From Bradyrhizobium agreste (GTDB taxonomy: Bacteria; Pseudomonadota; Alphaproteobacteria; Rhizobiales; Xanthobacteraceae): 64,000 bases of DNA. Numbering within the stretch: the stretch's first letter is position 1; every line of letters begins with the position of its first letter. Of this stretch, positions 17,592 through 25,784 are shown in pieces. Where the stretch lies: the NCBI RefSeq assembly GCF_016031625.1, contig NZ_JACCHP010000017.1:62001-126000 (forward strand), in the 5' to 3' direction. Both the position numbers and the translations under genes were made by a program. Below the pieces are notes generated by a model. That model was not told where the DNA came from and searched no databases. It was given only the letters and a program-made list of their open reading frames with translations.

Positions 17592-18035
17592 TCAGGTCCC
17601 AAGCAGCCGGTGAGCGGACAGGATGACCTCCTCCAGCCCCCCGGTCAGCTTGAGGTCGCCGAGGCTTGCCAAGGCGCTGGGGGCGACCCAGCGGTAATCG
17701 TCGAGCTCGTCGTTCAGCGCCGGCTCCTTCGCCGTCCAGCGCGCGGCAAAGGACATGATCAGGTAATGGCCGGCGCCGGCTGCGGCCGGGAGTACCTCGC
17801 GCCAGCCGGCGAGGCCGATGATCTCGATAGCAAGGCCGGTTTCCTCGTCGACCTCGCGGCTCAGGGCCTGGTGCAGCGATTCGCCGAACTCGACCCGGCC
17901 GCCCGGCAGCGAATAGAAGCCCTTGGCCGGCGAGCGGGCGCGGCGGACCAGCAACACCTTGCCGTCGCGGAAGATCGCTGCGCTGACCGCAAGCTGGGGG
18001 TGGGCAGGGTGGACGATTGCGGCCAATCGCGCCAC
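17592..18035 (-). CDS. Nudix hydrolase
   Basis: A 147-aa enzyme with a full Nudix box: G46-R-V-E-F-G-E, then REVDEETGL, fitting GX5EX7REUXEEXGU. Such proteins hydrolyse nucleoside diphosphates linked to other groups, often in housekeeping of damaged nucleotides. The start is a GTG at 18035, placed directly after the stop codon of the upstream gene, so translation is probably coupled. Substrate cannot be told from the sequence. Confidence 0.85.
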   Translation of the reverse strand: MARLAAIVHPAHPQLAVSAAIFRDGKVLLVRRARSPAKGFYSLPGGRVEFGESLHQALSREVDEETGLAIEIIGLAGWREVLPAAAGAGHYLIMSFAARWTAKEPALNDELDDYRWVAPSALASLGDLKLTGGLEEVILSAHRLLGT

Positions 18036-18545
18036 CTATCCGGTCGAGTTCGTCATGATGGTGTCGACGTCGGCCTCCGCCCCGCCATTGATGATGCCGC
18101 CGCAGGCCGCGATCAGCGGCTTGACCCAGAGGGCGGCCTGCTCGGCGAGGCGGACGCGGGTCGAGTCCTTGTCGACCTCGCGCATGGCCGTGCCGACCGC
18201 GGTCAGAATCGAGGTCATGGTGTCCGTGATGTGGTCGAACTGGGCACGCACGTTGGGATCGGCCCTTTCATAGGCCTCGATGGCGAGATCCCGCGCCTTG
18301 AAATTCGAGGCCGTGAAATGCTCGGCATAGGACAGCGGCGTCCAGGTCAGGAAGTCCTCGGCGCATTCCGGCATGTCAGGCACCATTTCGAGCAGCATCA
18401 CGGCTTCATTGAAATGGTTGAGATAGTCGGTGGCAAGCCCGGTCCGCGGGTTGATGTTGGCGACGCGCAGCCGTTCGGCCCAGGCGGTCGCCTCAGGGCC
18501 CGTCTGTACATGCGTCCGCGCGGGTTGGGTGGCCGTTGAGCTCAT
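18036..18545 (-). CDS. Conserved hypothetical protein, 169 aa
   Basis: A soluble, mostly helical protein starting MSSTATQPARTHVQTGPEAT. Conserved-looking blocks are TDYLNHFNEAVMLLEMVPDM, LSYAEHFTASNFKARDLAIE and a cysteine- and glycine-rich end (LIAACGGIINGG). No domain is recognised; similar genes seem typical of Bradyrhizobium and relatives. Its stop abuts the GTG of the Nudix gene with no spacer, so the two form an operon. It is divergent from yedK by 63 bases. Confidence 0.65.
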   Translation of the reverse strand: MSSTATQPARTHVQTGPEATAWAERLRVANINPRTGLATDYLNHFNEAVMLLEMVPDMPECAEDFLTWTPLSYAEHFTASNFKARDLAIEAYERADPNVRAQFDHITDTMTSILTAVGTAMREVDKDSTRVRLAEQAALWVKPLIAACGGIINGGAEADVDTIMTNSTG

Positions 18546-18608
18546 CTGCCGCAGTGTTAACGTTCGGGGTTAAAAGGACCTGAACGGACCCTATATAGGC
18601 CTCCAAGG

Positions 18609-19622
18609 ATGTGTGGACGCTTCGTCATAACTTCGGCCCCCGCGGCTTTGCGGCAACTGTTCGGCTATGTCGAGCAGCCGAATTTTCCGCCCCGGTACAA
18701 TGTCGCCCCGACGCAACCGATTCCGGTGGTGCTGGTCGAGAACGGCGCGCGCCATTTCCGCCTGATGCGCTGGGGTCTGCTGCCGAGCTGGGTCAAGGAC
18801 CCCCGCGGTTTCACGCTCCTGATCAACGCTCGCTCCGAGACGGTGCTGGAGAAACCCGCCTTCAAGAACGCGATTCGCCGCCGGCGCGGTCTGATTCCGG
18901 CCGACGGCTATTACGAGTGGAAGACCGAAGCCGGCCGCAAGCAGCCCTTTTTCATCCACCGCGCCGACGGTGAGCCGCTCGGCTTTGCCGCTGTGTTCGA
19001 GACCTGGGTCGGGCCGAACGGCGAGGAGCTCGACACGGTCGCGATCGTCACCACCGCGGCGGGCGAGGATCTCGCCGCGCTGCATGACCGCGTGCCCGTC
19101 ACCATCAGCCCGCGCGACTTCGAGCGCTGGCTCGACATCAAAGGCGACGAGGTCGATGCGATCCTGCCGCTGATGAGGCCCCCGCGCAGCGGCGAATTCG
19201 CCTGGCACCCCGTCACTACCCGCGTCAACCGCGTCGCCAATGACGACGAGCAGCTGCCGGCAAAGCGCAGCCGGCCATATTGCGTGTCCAGCTCCTGGAT
19301 CGCGCCGCGCGCCTTGATTTGCGGATGGTCGATGATCTCCTCGACCTTCCAGATGCTGGCGCAGGGCGCGCCGGCGTCTTCCAGGATCGTCTCCCACTCG
19401 CGCGCCGGCCGTTTCGCCAGCGCTTCCTCGATGATGGCGCGCAGCGCGCCCTCGTTCTCGTTGCGGGCGAACCAGTCGGCAAAGCGCGGATCTGACAGCG
19501 TATCCTCGCGGCCGAGCGCGCTCATCAATGCGCGGTACTGCTTCTCGTTGTTGACGGCGAGCAGGATATGGCCCTCGCCGCACTTGAACAAATTCGCCGT
19601 GGTCCGTCGGCTCACCGCCTGA
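18609..19622 (+). CDS. yedK: YedK/SRAP abasic-site DNA-protein crosslink protein with foreign antisense tail
   Basis: Residues 1 to about 216 are a normal SRAP domain: Cys2 (MCGRF), which crosslinks abasic sites in single-stranded DNA, LINARSE with Asn73, DGYYEWK with Glu103, LHDRVPV with His159 and TRVNRVANDDEQL. From residue 217 the frame runs into antisense of the convergent CoA-transferase gene and adds about 120 meaningless residues (PAKRSRPYCV onward). Family members are usually 220-260 aa, so the native tail has been lost by an apparent deletion near 19256. All expected catalytic residues remain, so activity is possible if the tail is tolerated. Confidence 0.8.
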   Translation: MCGRFVITSAPAALRQLFGYVEQPNFPPRYNVAPTQPIPVVLVENGARHFRLMRWGLLPSWVKDPRGFTLLINARSETVLEKPAFKNAIRRRRGLIPADGYYEWKTEAGRKQPFFIHRADGEPLGFAAVFETWVGPNGEELDTVAIVTTAAGEDLAALHDRVPVTISPRDFERWLDIKGDEVDAILPLMRPPRSGEFAWHPVTTRVNRVANDDEQLPAKRSRPYCVSSSWIAPRALICGWSMISSTFQMLAQGAPASSRIVSHSRAGRFASASSMMARSAPSFSLRANQSAKRGSDSVSSRPSALINARYCFSLLTASRIWPSPHLNKFAVVRRLTA

Positions 19623-20308
19623 TTGCCCGAGAGTGTCTGCCGATGGCCGGCCACCGACCAATCGGCGATCTGGCCGGAGAGAAACGCCAGCGTCGCTTCC
19701 AGCATGGAGACATCGATCAGCTGCCCCTTGCCGGTGCGGTCGCGCTGGTAGAGCGCGCTCGACACGCCGAACGCCGCCGTGGCGCCGGACAGCACGTCGC
19801 ACACCGCAAAGCCCGCGCGCGTCGGCCCCGTCTCGGGGTGGCCGGTGATGGCCATGATGCCCGACAGCGCCTGCATCTTGCCGTCATAGCCGGGCCGCAG
19901 GCGGTCCGGGCCGGTCTGGCCGAAGCCCGACACCGCGCAATAGATCAGCTTGGGATTGATCGCCGACAGCGCCTCATAGCCGATGCCGAGCTTGTCCATC
20001 ACGCCGGGGCGGAAATTCTCCATGACCACGTCGACCCGGCCTGCGAGCTTCTTCACGATCGCGATCGCCTCCGGCTTCTGCAGATCAAGCGTCAGGCTGC
20101 GCTTGTTGCCGTTGATGGCCTGGAAGGCCGGCGCCAGCCCGCGCTCGGCCCATTCGCGGCTGAGCGGCGTGCGGCGCATGTCCTCGCCCTCGCGCCGCTC
20201 GACCTTGATGACGTCGGCGCCCAGCAGCGCGAGCTGGTAGCTCGCATAGGGGCCGGCCAGCACTTGCGTGAAATCCAGGATCTTCACGCCCTCGAACGGT
20301 CGCGTCAC
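18911..20308 (-). CDS. Class III (CaiB/BaiF) CoA-transferase with C-terminus replaced by antisense of yedK
   Basis: Residues 1 to about 350 are a family III CoA-transferase: LDFTQVLAGPYASYQLALLG, NGNKRSLTLDL, VVMENFRPGVMDKLG, and Asp171 (AVCDVLSGATA), which aligns with the nucleophile of formyl-CoA transferase. After LRFAG, at about position 19256, the frame enters antisense yedK (SCSSSLATRLTR onward) to give 465 aa. Family members are about 400 aa with a C-terminal HTDEVL-type motif, which is absent. The enzyme may be impaired. It lies 35 bases downstream of a GrdB-like gene; together they suggest metabolism of an unidentified acid or thiol. Confidence 0.75.
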   Translation of the reverse strand: MTRPFEGVKILDFTQVLAGPYASYQLALLGADVIKVERREGEDMRRTPLSREWAERGLAPAFQAINGNKRSLTLDLQKPEAIAIVKKLAGRVDVVMENFRPGVMDKLGIGYEALSAINPKLIYCAVSGFGQTGPDRLRPGYDGKMQALSGIMAITGHPETGPTRAGFAVCDVLSGATAAFGVSSALYQRDRTGKGQLIDVSMLEATLAFLSGQIADWSVAGHRQTLSGNQAVSRRTTANLFKCGEGHILLAVNNEKQYRALMSALGREDTLSDPRFADWFARNENEGALRAIIEEALAKRPAREWETILEDAGAPCASIWKVEEIIDHPQIKARGAIQELDTQYGRLRFAGSCSSSLATRLTRVVTGCQANSPLRGGLISGRIASTSSPLMSSQRSKSRGLMVTGTRSCSAARSSPAAVVTIATVSSSSPFGPTQVSNTAAKPSGSPSARWMKKGCLRPASVFHS

Positions 20309-20343
20309 CTCGCTCTCCCTCGGCTTGTTGTTATTGGAGGACG

Positions 20344-21273
20344 TCAGGCGGCGCGGTTGCCGCGCGCGATCTCCTTCTGCTTGTCGAACTCGGCGCGGCG
20401 CCGCGCCAGCTCTTCAGGCGAGAGCTGCGCGACATTGTTGTAGTCGAGCTTCCAGGAGGCGTTCTCGCTCCAGCGCAGCGGCGACTGCATCGTGGTCTGC
20501 GGACCGCTCGCGGTCTCCAGCAGCCTCAAGGCGAGCTCGAGCGTCTGTGCCTGCGAGGCGATGTCGTGCGGCTTGCCGGCGGAATTGCCGAGCGGGAAGT
20601 CGCTGAACAGGAAGCGGGGCACGGCCGCGTGCTCGACGATGTCCTTGGCGCAGCCCATGATCACGGTGGCAATGCCGTTGCGCTCCAGATGCCGCGCCAC
20701 CAGCGCCGTGGTCTGGTGGCAGACCGGGCAGTTCGGCACCAGCACCGCGACATCCACCTTGTCGGCGAGGCAGCGTGCGAGGATCTCCGGCGCGTCGGTG
20801 TCAAGCGTGACGCGATGGCTGCGGTTGGTCGGCGCGCCGAAGAAGCGCGGCGCCACTTCGCCGATGCGCCCCGCAGCGGATGCCTTCAACAGCTGCGGCA
20901 GCGGAAACCAGGTGCCGCTGTCGGTGGCCGAGGTGTGCTTGCGGTCGTAGCCGATATGCGAGATGCGCAGATCGTGTTCTTTCGACGTGTCGCCCTCATA
21001 GACCTGATAAAATTTCGCGCCGCCATTATACGCCGCGCCCGGCCCCTGGTCGCCCTTGGCCGGGTCGTAGGGCGCAGCGGTGGTGATGATAGTGACGCGC
21101 GATTGCGAAAGCGGCTTCTTCAGCGGCTGGAACGGTGCCGCGGTGTAATGCGCCCAGCGGTACGGCGTAGCGTAGCCGATCGCCGCGTAATAATCCCGGG
21201 TGCGCTGCATGTAGGGGACGGGGGAATCGTAGTCGGGCGCAAAGCCGAATTCGTCGTCGCGCGGAGCAGACAT
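20344..21273 (-). CDS. Glycine/sarcosine/betaine reductase B-like (GrdB-related) protein, cysteine form
   Basis: A 309-aa cytosolic protein resembling the catalytic part of the selenoprotein B family (YYAAIGYATPYRWAHY, VTIITTAAPYDPAKGDQGPG, LRISHIGYDRKH, then VAVLVPNCPVCHQTTALVAR). Selenoprotein B reductases carry a selenocysteine here, while this protein has a Cys-Pro-Val-Cys pair and no in-frame TGA. Aerobic alphaproteobacteria often have such cysteine versions next to CoA-transferases; their reaction is unknown. It is the first gene of the operon with the class III CoA-transferase. Confidence 0.7.
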   Translation of the reverse strand: MSAPRDDEFGFAPDYDSPVPYMQRTRDYYAAIGYATPYRWAHYTAAPFQPLKKPLSQSRVTIITTAAPYDPAKGDQGPGAAYNGGAKFYQVYEGDTSKEHDLRISHIGYDRKHTSATDSGTWFPLPQLLKASAAGRIGEVAPRFFGAPTNRSHRVTLDTDAPEILARCLADKVDVAVLVPNCPVCHQTTALVARHLERNGIATVIMGCAKDIVEHAAVPRFLFSDFPLGNSAGKPHDIASQAQTLELALRLLETASGPQTTMQSPLRWSENASWKLDYNNVAQLSPEELARRRAEFDKQKEIARGNRAA

Positions 21274-21388
21274 GGCGCGTCTCCTGGTTCTTGGTTGGCG
21301 CCAGACTAGAGATAGTTTTGCGGTTGCTCAACCGGGGGGCGGGGCGGCGCAGCACAGAATTGCAGACGAGGATGACGCGGCGTCTCTT

Positions 21389-21422
21389 ACCCTCCCCCTC
21401 CAGGGCCCCTCCAGGGGAGGGT
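21389..21422. terminator. Strong GC hairpin downstream of the Nudix gene
   Basis: Outer arms ACCCTCCCC and GGGGAGGGT enclose inner arms CTCCAGGG/CCCTCCAG. It begins 8 bases beyond the minus-strand Nudix stop. It may be a terminator or one of the dispersed palindromes. Confidence 0.5.
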
Positions 21423-21429
21423 CAGCACG

Positions 21430-22011
21430 TCACCTGAACACGTGCAGCGCCACATACTGCAGCAGCATGATCGCCTTGGCGTCGATGATCCGGCCGTCGG
21501 CGATCATCGCCAGGGCCTCATCGATGGAGAGCTCCAGCACCTCGATGTCCTCGCCCTCGTGCTCCAGGCCGCCGCCGTCGCTCACCCGCATCTCGGGCTC
21601 GTATTCGGCGACGAAGAAATGCAGTTTCTCGGTGATGGCGCCGGGGCTCATGAAGGCCTCGAACACCTTGTGAACGTGGTGCAGGCGATAGCCGGTTTCC
21701 TCCTCTGCCTCGGCCCGGATCCGCTCCTCGGGCTCGGCGTTGTCGAGCACGCCGGCGGCGGCCTCGATCAAGAGGTCGTCGTAACCGCGGATGTAGGCCG
21801 GCAGACGGAACTGGCGCACCAGGATCACGGTCCGTCGCGCGAGATTATACGGCAGCACGGCCGCGGCATTGTCACGCTCATAAGTCTCGCGATGTTGGGT
21901 CTGCCACTCGCCATTGGCGCGCCGGTACTCGAAGGTCGTGGTCTTCAGCGTGGTCCAGCCGTCCGAGAGCACGCGGACGTCCTTGATGCGGACGCGGTCG
22001 GAAATGGTCAT
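21430..22011 (-). CDS. nudK: Nudix pyrophosphatase, NudK/ADP-ribose pyrophosphatase type
   Basis: A 193-aa enzyme. The N-terminal strand region (VRVLSDGWTTLKTTTFEYRR) and LVRQFRLPAYIRGYDDLLIE lead to the Nudix box (AAGVLDNAEPEERIRAEAEE then ETGY). The following SPGAITEKLHFFVAEY is characteristic of the GDP-mannose/ADP-ribose pyrophosphatase subfamily. It should cleave a nucleoside-diphosphate sugar to NMP and sugar phosphate. It lies 10 bases downstream of the acetyltransferase gene and closes a small operon. Confidence 0.83.
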   Translation of the reverse strand: MTISDRVRIKDVRVLSDGWTTLKTTTFEYRRANGEWQTQHRETYERDNAAAVLPYNLARRTVILVRQFRLPAYIRGYDDLLIEAAAGVLDNAEPEERIRAEAEEETGYRLHHVHKVFEAFMSPGAITEKLHFFVAEYEPEMRVSDGGGLEHEGEDIEVLELSIDEALAMIADGRIIDAKAIMLLQYVALHVFR

Positions 22012-22021
22012 GGGCTGGATC

Positions 22022-22468
22022 TCAGTTGCTTGGCGTGGTCGCGCGGCCGTCGAGCCACTTCTGGAACATCACGGAGGTCGAGAGCTCGAAGCCCAGCGAG
22101 CCGTAGAACGCATTGGCCTGCGCGTTCTCGCGGCGGACCAGGAGCTGCAGCTTCGAAATTCCGGCGCTTCGCAGCCAGTCCTCGGCCGCCGCCATGATGA
22201 TGCGGCCATAGCCGCGCTTCTGACAGCTGGGATCGACCGCGACGTAATAGACCCAGCCGCGATGGCCGTCATGGCCGACCATCACGGTGGCGACGATCGC
22301 GCCATTGTCGCGGCCGACCAGCACGGTGGAATTGTCGCGCCGCCGCGCCAGTGCGATGTCGGCATGGGGATCGTTCCAGGGCCGCGTCAGGCCGCAGCGC
22401 TGCCACAGCGCGACGACCGGCTCGACATCGGCATCGGTGATCACATCGATCGTAAGTGAACCGCTCAC
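22022..22468 (-). CDS. GNAT acetyltransferase, YpeA-like
   Basis: A 148-aa N-acetyltransferase. LWQRCGLTRPWNDPHADIAL is the distinctive YpeA-type start, and VYYVAVDPSCQKRGYGRIIM is the acetyl-CoA-binding motif (RGYG), followed by NAQANAFYGSLGF. The acceptor substrate is not known. Its ATG overlaps the stop of the upstream FAD-oxidase gene by four bases, showing translational coupling. Confidence 0.83.
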   Translation of the reverse strand: MSGSLTIDVITDADVEPVVALWQRCGLTRPWNDPHADIALARRRDNSTVLVGRDNGAIVATVMVGHDGHRGWVYYVAVDPSCQKRGYGRIIMAAAEDWLRSAGISKLQLLVRRENAQANAFYGSLGFELSTSVMFQKWLDGRATTPSN

Positions 22469-23892
22469 AGCACCTTCCCCGGGTTCATGATGCCGAGCGG
22501 ATCGAGCATCGCCTTGACCTGCCGCATCAGCTCGATCGCGGTCTTGTCCTTCACCTCGGGCAGCTCGTCGCGCTTGAGCACGCCGATGCCGTGCTCGGCC
22601 GAGATCGAGCCGCCCATGCGCAGCACGATCTCGAACACCACCGCGTTCACATCGTGCCAGCGTGCCAGGAAATCGGCGGTGTTGGCGCCGATCGGCTGGC
22701 TGACGTTGTAGTGCAGATTGCCGTCGCCGAGATGGCCGAACGGCACCGGCCGGGCGCCGGGGATCAGCTTCACCACGGCCGCATCGGCTTCGGCGATGAA
22801 GTCGGGCACGGCCGCAACCGGCACGGAGATGTCGTGCTTGATCGAGCCGCCTTCCGGCTTCTGCGCCGCCGACATCTCGTCGCGCAGCTTCCAGAACGCG
22901 CCGCGCTGGGTGAGATTGGCCGCGATCACGGCGTCGTCGACGATCTCCTCCTCCATGGCGCGGGTGAGGATCGTCTCCAGCGGCGTGCGGGCATCCTCGC
23001 TCGGCGATGACAATTCCATCAGCACGTACCAGGGATGCTTCGCCTCAAGCGGATCGCGCACGTCGATGCCGTGGCGGACGGAGAAATCCACCGCCAGCTC
23101 CGACAGCAGCTCGAAGCTCGTCAGCGCATTGGCGGCTTCGCCTTGCGCGATGGTGAGCAGCTTGAGCGCTGCCGCCGGCGATTTCAGCCCGACAAAGGCG
23201 GTTTCGATCGCCCGCGGCTTCGGAAACAGTTTCAGCGTCGCTGCGGTGATGATGCCGAGCGTGCCTTCGGCGCCGATGAAGAGGTTGTGCAGATTGTAGC
23301 CGGTGTTGTCCTTCTTCAGCTTCGACAGCGAATTGAGCACGCGCCCGTCGGCGAGCACCACTTCGAGGCCCAGCGCCATCTCGCGCGCGACGCCATAGGC
23401 GAGCGCCGCGGTGCCGCCGGCATTGGTCGAGAGGTTGCCGCCGATGGTGCAGCTGCCTTCGGCCCCTAGCGACAGCGGAAACAGCCGGTCGACCTCGGAG
23501 GCCTTGGCTTGCGCGATCTGCAGCACCACGCCGGCCTCACACGTCATGGTGTTGGAGGCGGTGTCGATCTCGCGGATCTTGTCGAGCCGGCGCAGCGACA
23601 CCACCACCTCGCCATTGTGCGGCGTCTGGCCGCCGACGAGCCCGGTGTTGCCGCCCTGCGGCACCAGCGCGATGTTGTGCGCGGAGGCGAGCTTGCAGAT
23701 CGCAGAGACCTCCGCCGTCGAGCCCGGGCGCAGCACCAGCGGCGAGCGGCCGTGGAACAAATTGCGCTCCTCGGTGACGTAAGGCTCGATATCCGTTGGA
23801 TCGGTGATCGCGTGGCGGTCGCCGACGATCTTGCGGAATTGCGCGATCAATTCGGGCGCAAGCGGCGGGGTGGCAGGCTTGTCGATGTTCAT
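22465..23892 (-). CDS. FAD-linked oxidase, D-2-hydroxyacid dehydrogenase (GlcD/D2HGDH type)
   Basis: A 475-aa flavoprotein starting MNIDKPATPPLAPELIAQFR. The FAD-binding PCMH domain is seen in LVPQGGNTGLVGGQTPHNGE and GGNLSTNAGGTAALAYG. The C-terminal catalytic domain has PFGHLGDGNLHYNVSQP and GGSISAEHGIGVLKRDEL, the two histidine motifs of D-lactate/D-2-hydroxyglutarate dehydrogenases. It should oxidise a D-2-hydroxyacid to the 2-oxoacid. The start at 23892 follows the family pattern; an upstream in-frame codon lies inside the TsaC gene. It is upstream of the ypeA-like and nudK genes. Confidence 0.88.
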   Translation of the reverse strand: MNIDKPATPPLAPELIAQFRKIVGDRHAITDPTDIEPYVTEERNLFHGRSPLVLRPGSTAEVSAICKLASAHNIALVPQGGNTGLVGGQTPHNGEVVVSLRRLDKIREIDTASNTMTCEAGVVLQIAQAKASEVDRLFPLSLGAEGSCTIGGNLSTNAGGTAALAYGVAREMALGLEVVLADGRVLNSLSKLKKDNTGYNLHNLFIGAEGTLGIITAATLKLFPKPRAIETAFVGLKSPAAALKLLTIAQGEAANALTSFELLSELAVDFSVRHGIDVRDPLEAKHPWYVLMELSSPSEDARTPLETILTRAMEEEIVDDAVIAANLTQRGAFWKLRDEMSAAQKPEGGSIKHDISVPVAAVPDFIAEADAAVVKLIPGARPVPFGHLGDGNLHYNVSQPIGANTADFLARWHDVNAVVFEIVLRMGGSISAEHGIGVLKRDELPEVKDKTAIELMRQVKAMLDPLGIMNPGKVL

Positions 23893-23908
23893 GTCCTCGT
23901 CTCTTGCT

Positions 23909-24898
23909 TCACCGCGCCACCGCGGCGCGGCGCAGCCGGTCGTTGATCGCCTCGCCCAGACCATCTTCGGGAATCGGCATCACCGCAATCGCCCGCGGCG
24001 CCTTCGCATCGAGGCTGCGAAGATAGCCGAACAGATTGGCGGCGGCTTCATCGAGATCGGCGGCGGGCGACAAATTCATCACGGCCGATGCGGCGTCAAG
24101 ACCGGGCAGGCGCTCCGGCCCAAACGCCAGCAGCGCCTCGCCCGGCGCGACCTCACGCACGTTGAGCCGCACAGGGGCGCGCGGCGCGTAATGCGAGGCC
24201 AGCATGCCAGGGGCCAGCGGCTGGCTGTCGTCGTTGCCAGCCTCCACCGGCGGCCGCGCCAGCGGCGTGCCCAGCACCGTCTCGATCCGCTCGCGTGACA
24301 GCCCGCCGGGACGAAGCAGCATCGGCGCGTCGAAGCAGCCGAGAATCGTGGATTCCACGCCGACCGTAACAGGCCCGCCGTCGATGATCAGGTCGATCCG
24401 CCCCGCAAGGTCGCTCTCGACATGGGCGGCCAGCGTCGGCGAGACGTGGCCGGAGATGTTGGCCGACGGCGCGACCACGGCGCCGCCGAAGGCGCGCAGG
24501 ATCGCCTGTGCGACGGGGTGGGCGGGAATGCGGATCGCCACCGTGTCCAGGCCTGCCGTGGCGAGATCCGCCACCGGGCAGTCGTCGGTCTTCGGCACCA
24601 CCAGCGTCAGCGGCCCCGGCCAGAACGCCTCCGCGAGCGCCAGCGCGCGCGCATCGAACCGCCCGATTCGCCGCGCGGCCTTGAGGTCCGCGACGTGCGC
24701 GATCAGCGGATTGAACGCCGGCCGGCCCTTGGCGGCGTAGAGATGGGCGATCGCGGTGGCATTGGCGGCATCTGCCCCGAGCCCATAGACCGTCTCGGTC
24801 GGAAACGCGACCAGCCCGCCGGCGGCAATTCGCCGGGCGGCAGCTTCCGCGCCGGCCGCGCCGGCCGGCAAAATCAGCGTTTCAGCACCCGTTTTCAC
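23909..24898 (-). CDS. tsaC: L-threonylcarbamoyladenylate synthase (TsaC/Sua5 long form)
   Basis: A 329-aa protein that makes threonylcarbamoyl-AMP for the t6A37 modification of ANN-decoding tRNAs. The YrdC domain shows GLVAFPTETVYGLGADAANA, KGRPAFNPLIAH, PLTLVVPKTDD and VAPSANISGHVSPT. The C-terminal Sua5 domain is present (PGMLASHYAPRAPVRL onward), so this is the long form. GTG at 24898 is the likely start (VKTGAETLILPAG). It is divergent from the tRNA-Pro gene 68 bases away and 16 bases upstream of the FAD-oxidase gene. Confidence 0.92.
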   Translation of the reverse strand: MKTGAETLILPAGAAGAEAAARRIAAGGLVAFPTETVYGLGADAANATAIAHLYAAKGRPAFNPLIAHVADLKAARRIGRFDARALALAEAFWPGPLTLVVPKTDDCPVADLATAGLDTVAIRIPAHPVAQAILRAFGGAVVAPSANISGHVSPTLAAHVESDLAGRIDLIIDGGPVTVGVESTILGCFDAPMLLRPGGLSRERIETVLGTPLARPPVEAGNDDSQPLAPGMLASHYAPRAPVRLNVREVAPGEALLAFGPERLPGLDAASAVMNLSPAADLDEAAANLFGYLRSLDAKAPRAIAVMPIPEDGLGEAINDRLRRAAVAR

Positions 24899-24966
24899 TA
24901 GGGCAAAATTCCTCAGCTCGGCCGCTTGCAGTGCGTCAAACCCGACGCTATAAGCCGCCTTCTTGT

Positions 24967-25043
24967 CGGAGTGTGGCTCAGCCCGGTAGAGCACTGCGTT
25001 CGGGACGCAGGGGTCGCAGGTTCGAATCCTGCCACTCCGACCA
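24967..25043 (+). tRNA. tRNA-Pro (anticodon CGG)
   Basis: A 77-base cloverleaf. Acceptor arms CGGAGTG (24967-24973) and CACTCCG (25033-25039) are followed by discriminator A and an encoded CCA. The anticodon stem CTGCG/CGCAG encloses loop TTCGGGA, giving anticodon CGG, and the T arm contains GGTTCGAATCC. The last 46 bases are the left copy of a 48-bp direct repeat whose other copy is at 27102, so the gene is the integration site of a small island and its 3' end has been kept intact. Confidence 0.95.
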
Positions 25044-25045
25044 TT
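24998..25045 (+). repeat. Left direct repeat (att-like) inside tRNA-Pro
   Basis: A 48-bp segment from the anticodon loop to 2 bases past the CCA, identical to 27102-27149. This is the usual form of a tRNA attachment site after integrase-mediated insertion. Confidence 0.9.
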
Positions 25046-25317
25046 AGTTTCAATGGCTTAAGCCTCTAGCACTTTTTGGGGCCCAAGAAAGGGCCCAAGA
25101 AATAGATCACCCTCGATCATGACGGGGAGCACGCAAGGCCCGAAGGTGCATACGCGCCCTCGATCACGTCCATTCTTGTTCATCTTCATTGACTTTCGTC
25201 CTCACCAAGGGCGGGTTCGCCGGAGGTCCGAGTTGGAGACCAACTCGAAGTTGGCGTGGTTCCTATTTCTGGGTTAGAAACTGTGCGGTTTCTACGTCTA
25301 CTTGCAAATGTGCCAAG
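25046..25317 (+). other. Non-coding island left end
   Basis: This 272-base stretch follows the tRNA. It has no convincing gene. An open frame reaching back to 25189 shares the frame of the next gene, but its extra residues look non-coding. No promoter boxes are clear. Confidence 0.4.
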
Positions 25318-25776
25318 GTGAAGTTCGATCAGCTACGATCTATCGGCCATAATATCGCCGACTCGCTCGCGAGCGGCGACAGCCTTCTGTTTGGCTTTTT
25401 TGAGGGACCAAAGCTAAGCGTGTTCGGTGCGGCTCTCCACAGCCCTGAGCGCCGTGTCGTGGTCGATTTTTTAATCGGACAAGCCACACAGGGCGACGTT
25501 TCCCCTCGACTCGCCCGAACGATCGCGGACTCTCCTGATGCACTGGCCTTCTTATGCAAGAAGCACGGTGCGTCTCCAACAATGTTTCGCGAGCTTTCCG
25601 CGAGCTACTCAGCTGACGGTCCCGGGCAGTATAGCTTCACCGTGACCATCGAGGACAATTCCGGTCGCCGAGCGCTGGACGAGTATGTCGGGATACCAGG
25701 AAAGCGGATTCTAAGTCGAGATCACCTAGGGCGCCTCCGCCGCAAACGGGGCTATGTTTCGGTTCAGGAGCGCTGA
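25318..25776 (+). CDS. Island hypothetical protein, 152 aa
   Basis: A soluble protein, start taken at GTG 25318 (V/MKFDQLRSIGHNIADSLASG). A glycine/phenylalanine segment (DSLLFGFFEGPKLSVFGAAL) is followed by a mixed alpha/beta region (RRVVVDFLIGQATQGDVSPR) and a basic tail (LSRDHLGRLRRKRGYVSVQE). No domain is recognised. The gene is inside the tRNA-Pro island and converges on the other three island genes, 8 bases from the nearest stop. The start is uncertain because the frame is open to 25189. Confidence 0.5.
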   Translation: MKFDQLRSIGHNIADSLASGDSLLFGFFEGPKLSVFGAALHSPERRVVVDFLIGQATQGDVSPRLARTIADSPDALAFLCKKHGASPTMFRELSASYSADGPGQYSFTVTIEDNSGRRALDEYVGIPGKRILSRDHLGRLRRKRGYVSVQER

Positions 25777-25784
25777 GGTCCAGA

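Noticed and set aside
20344..21273. Selenocysteine insertion in the GrdB-like gene
   Set aside because: The active-site codons are cysteine codons; there is no in-frame TGA or need for a SECIS element.
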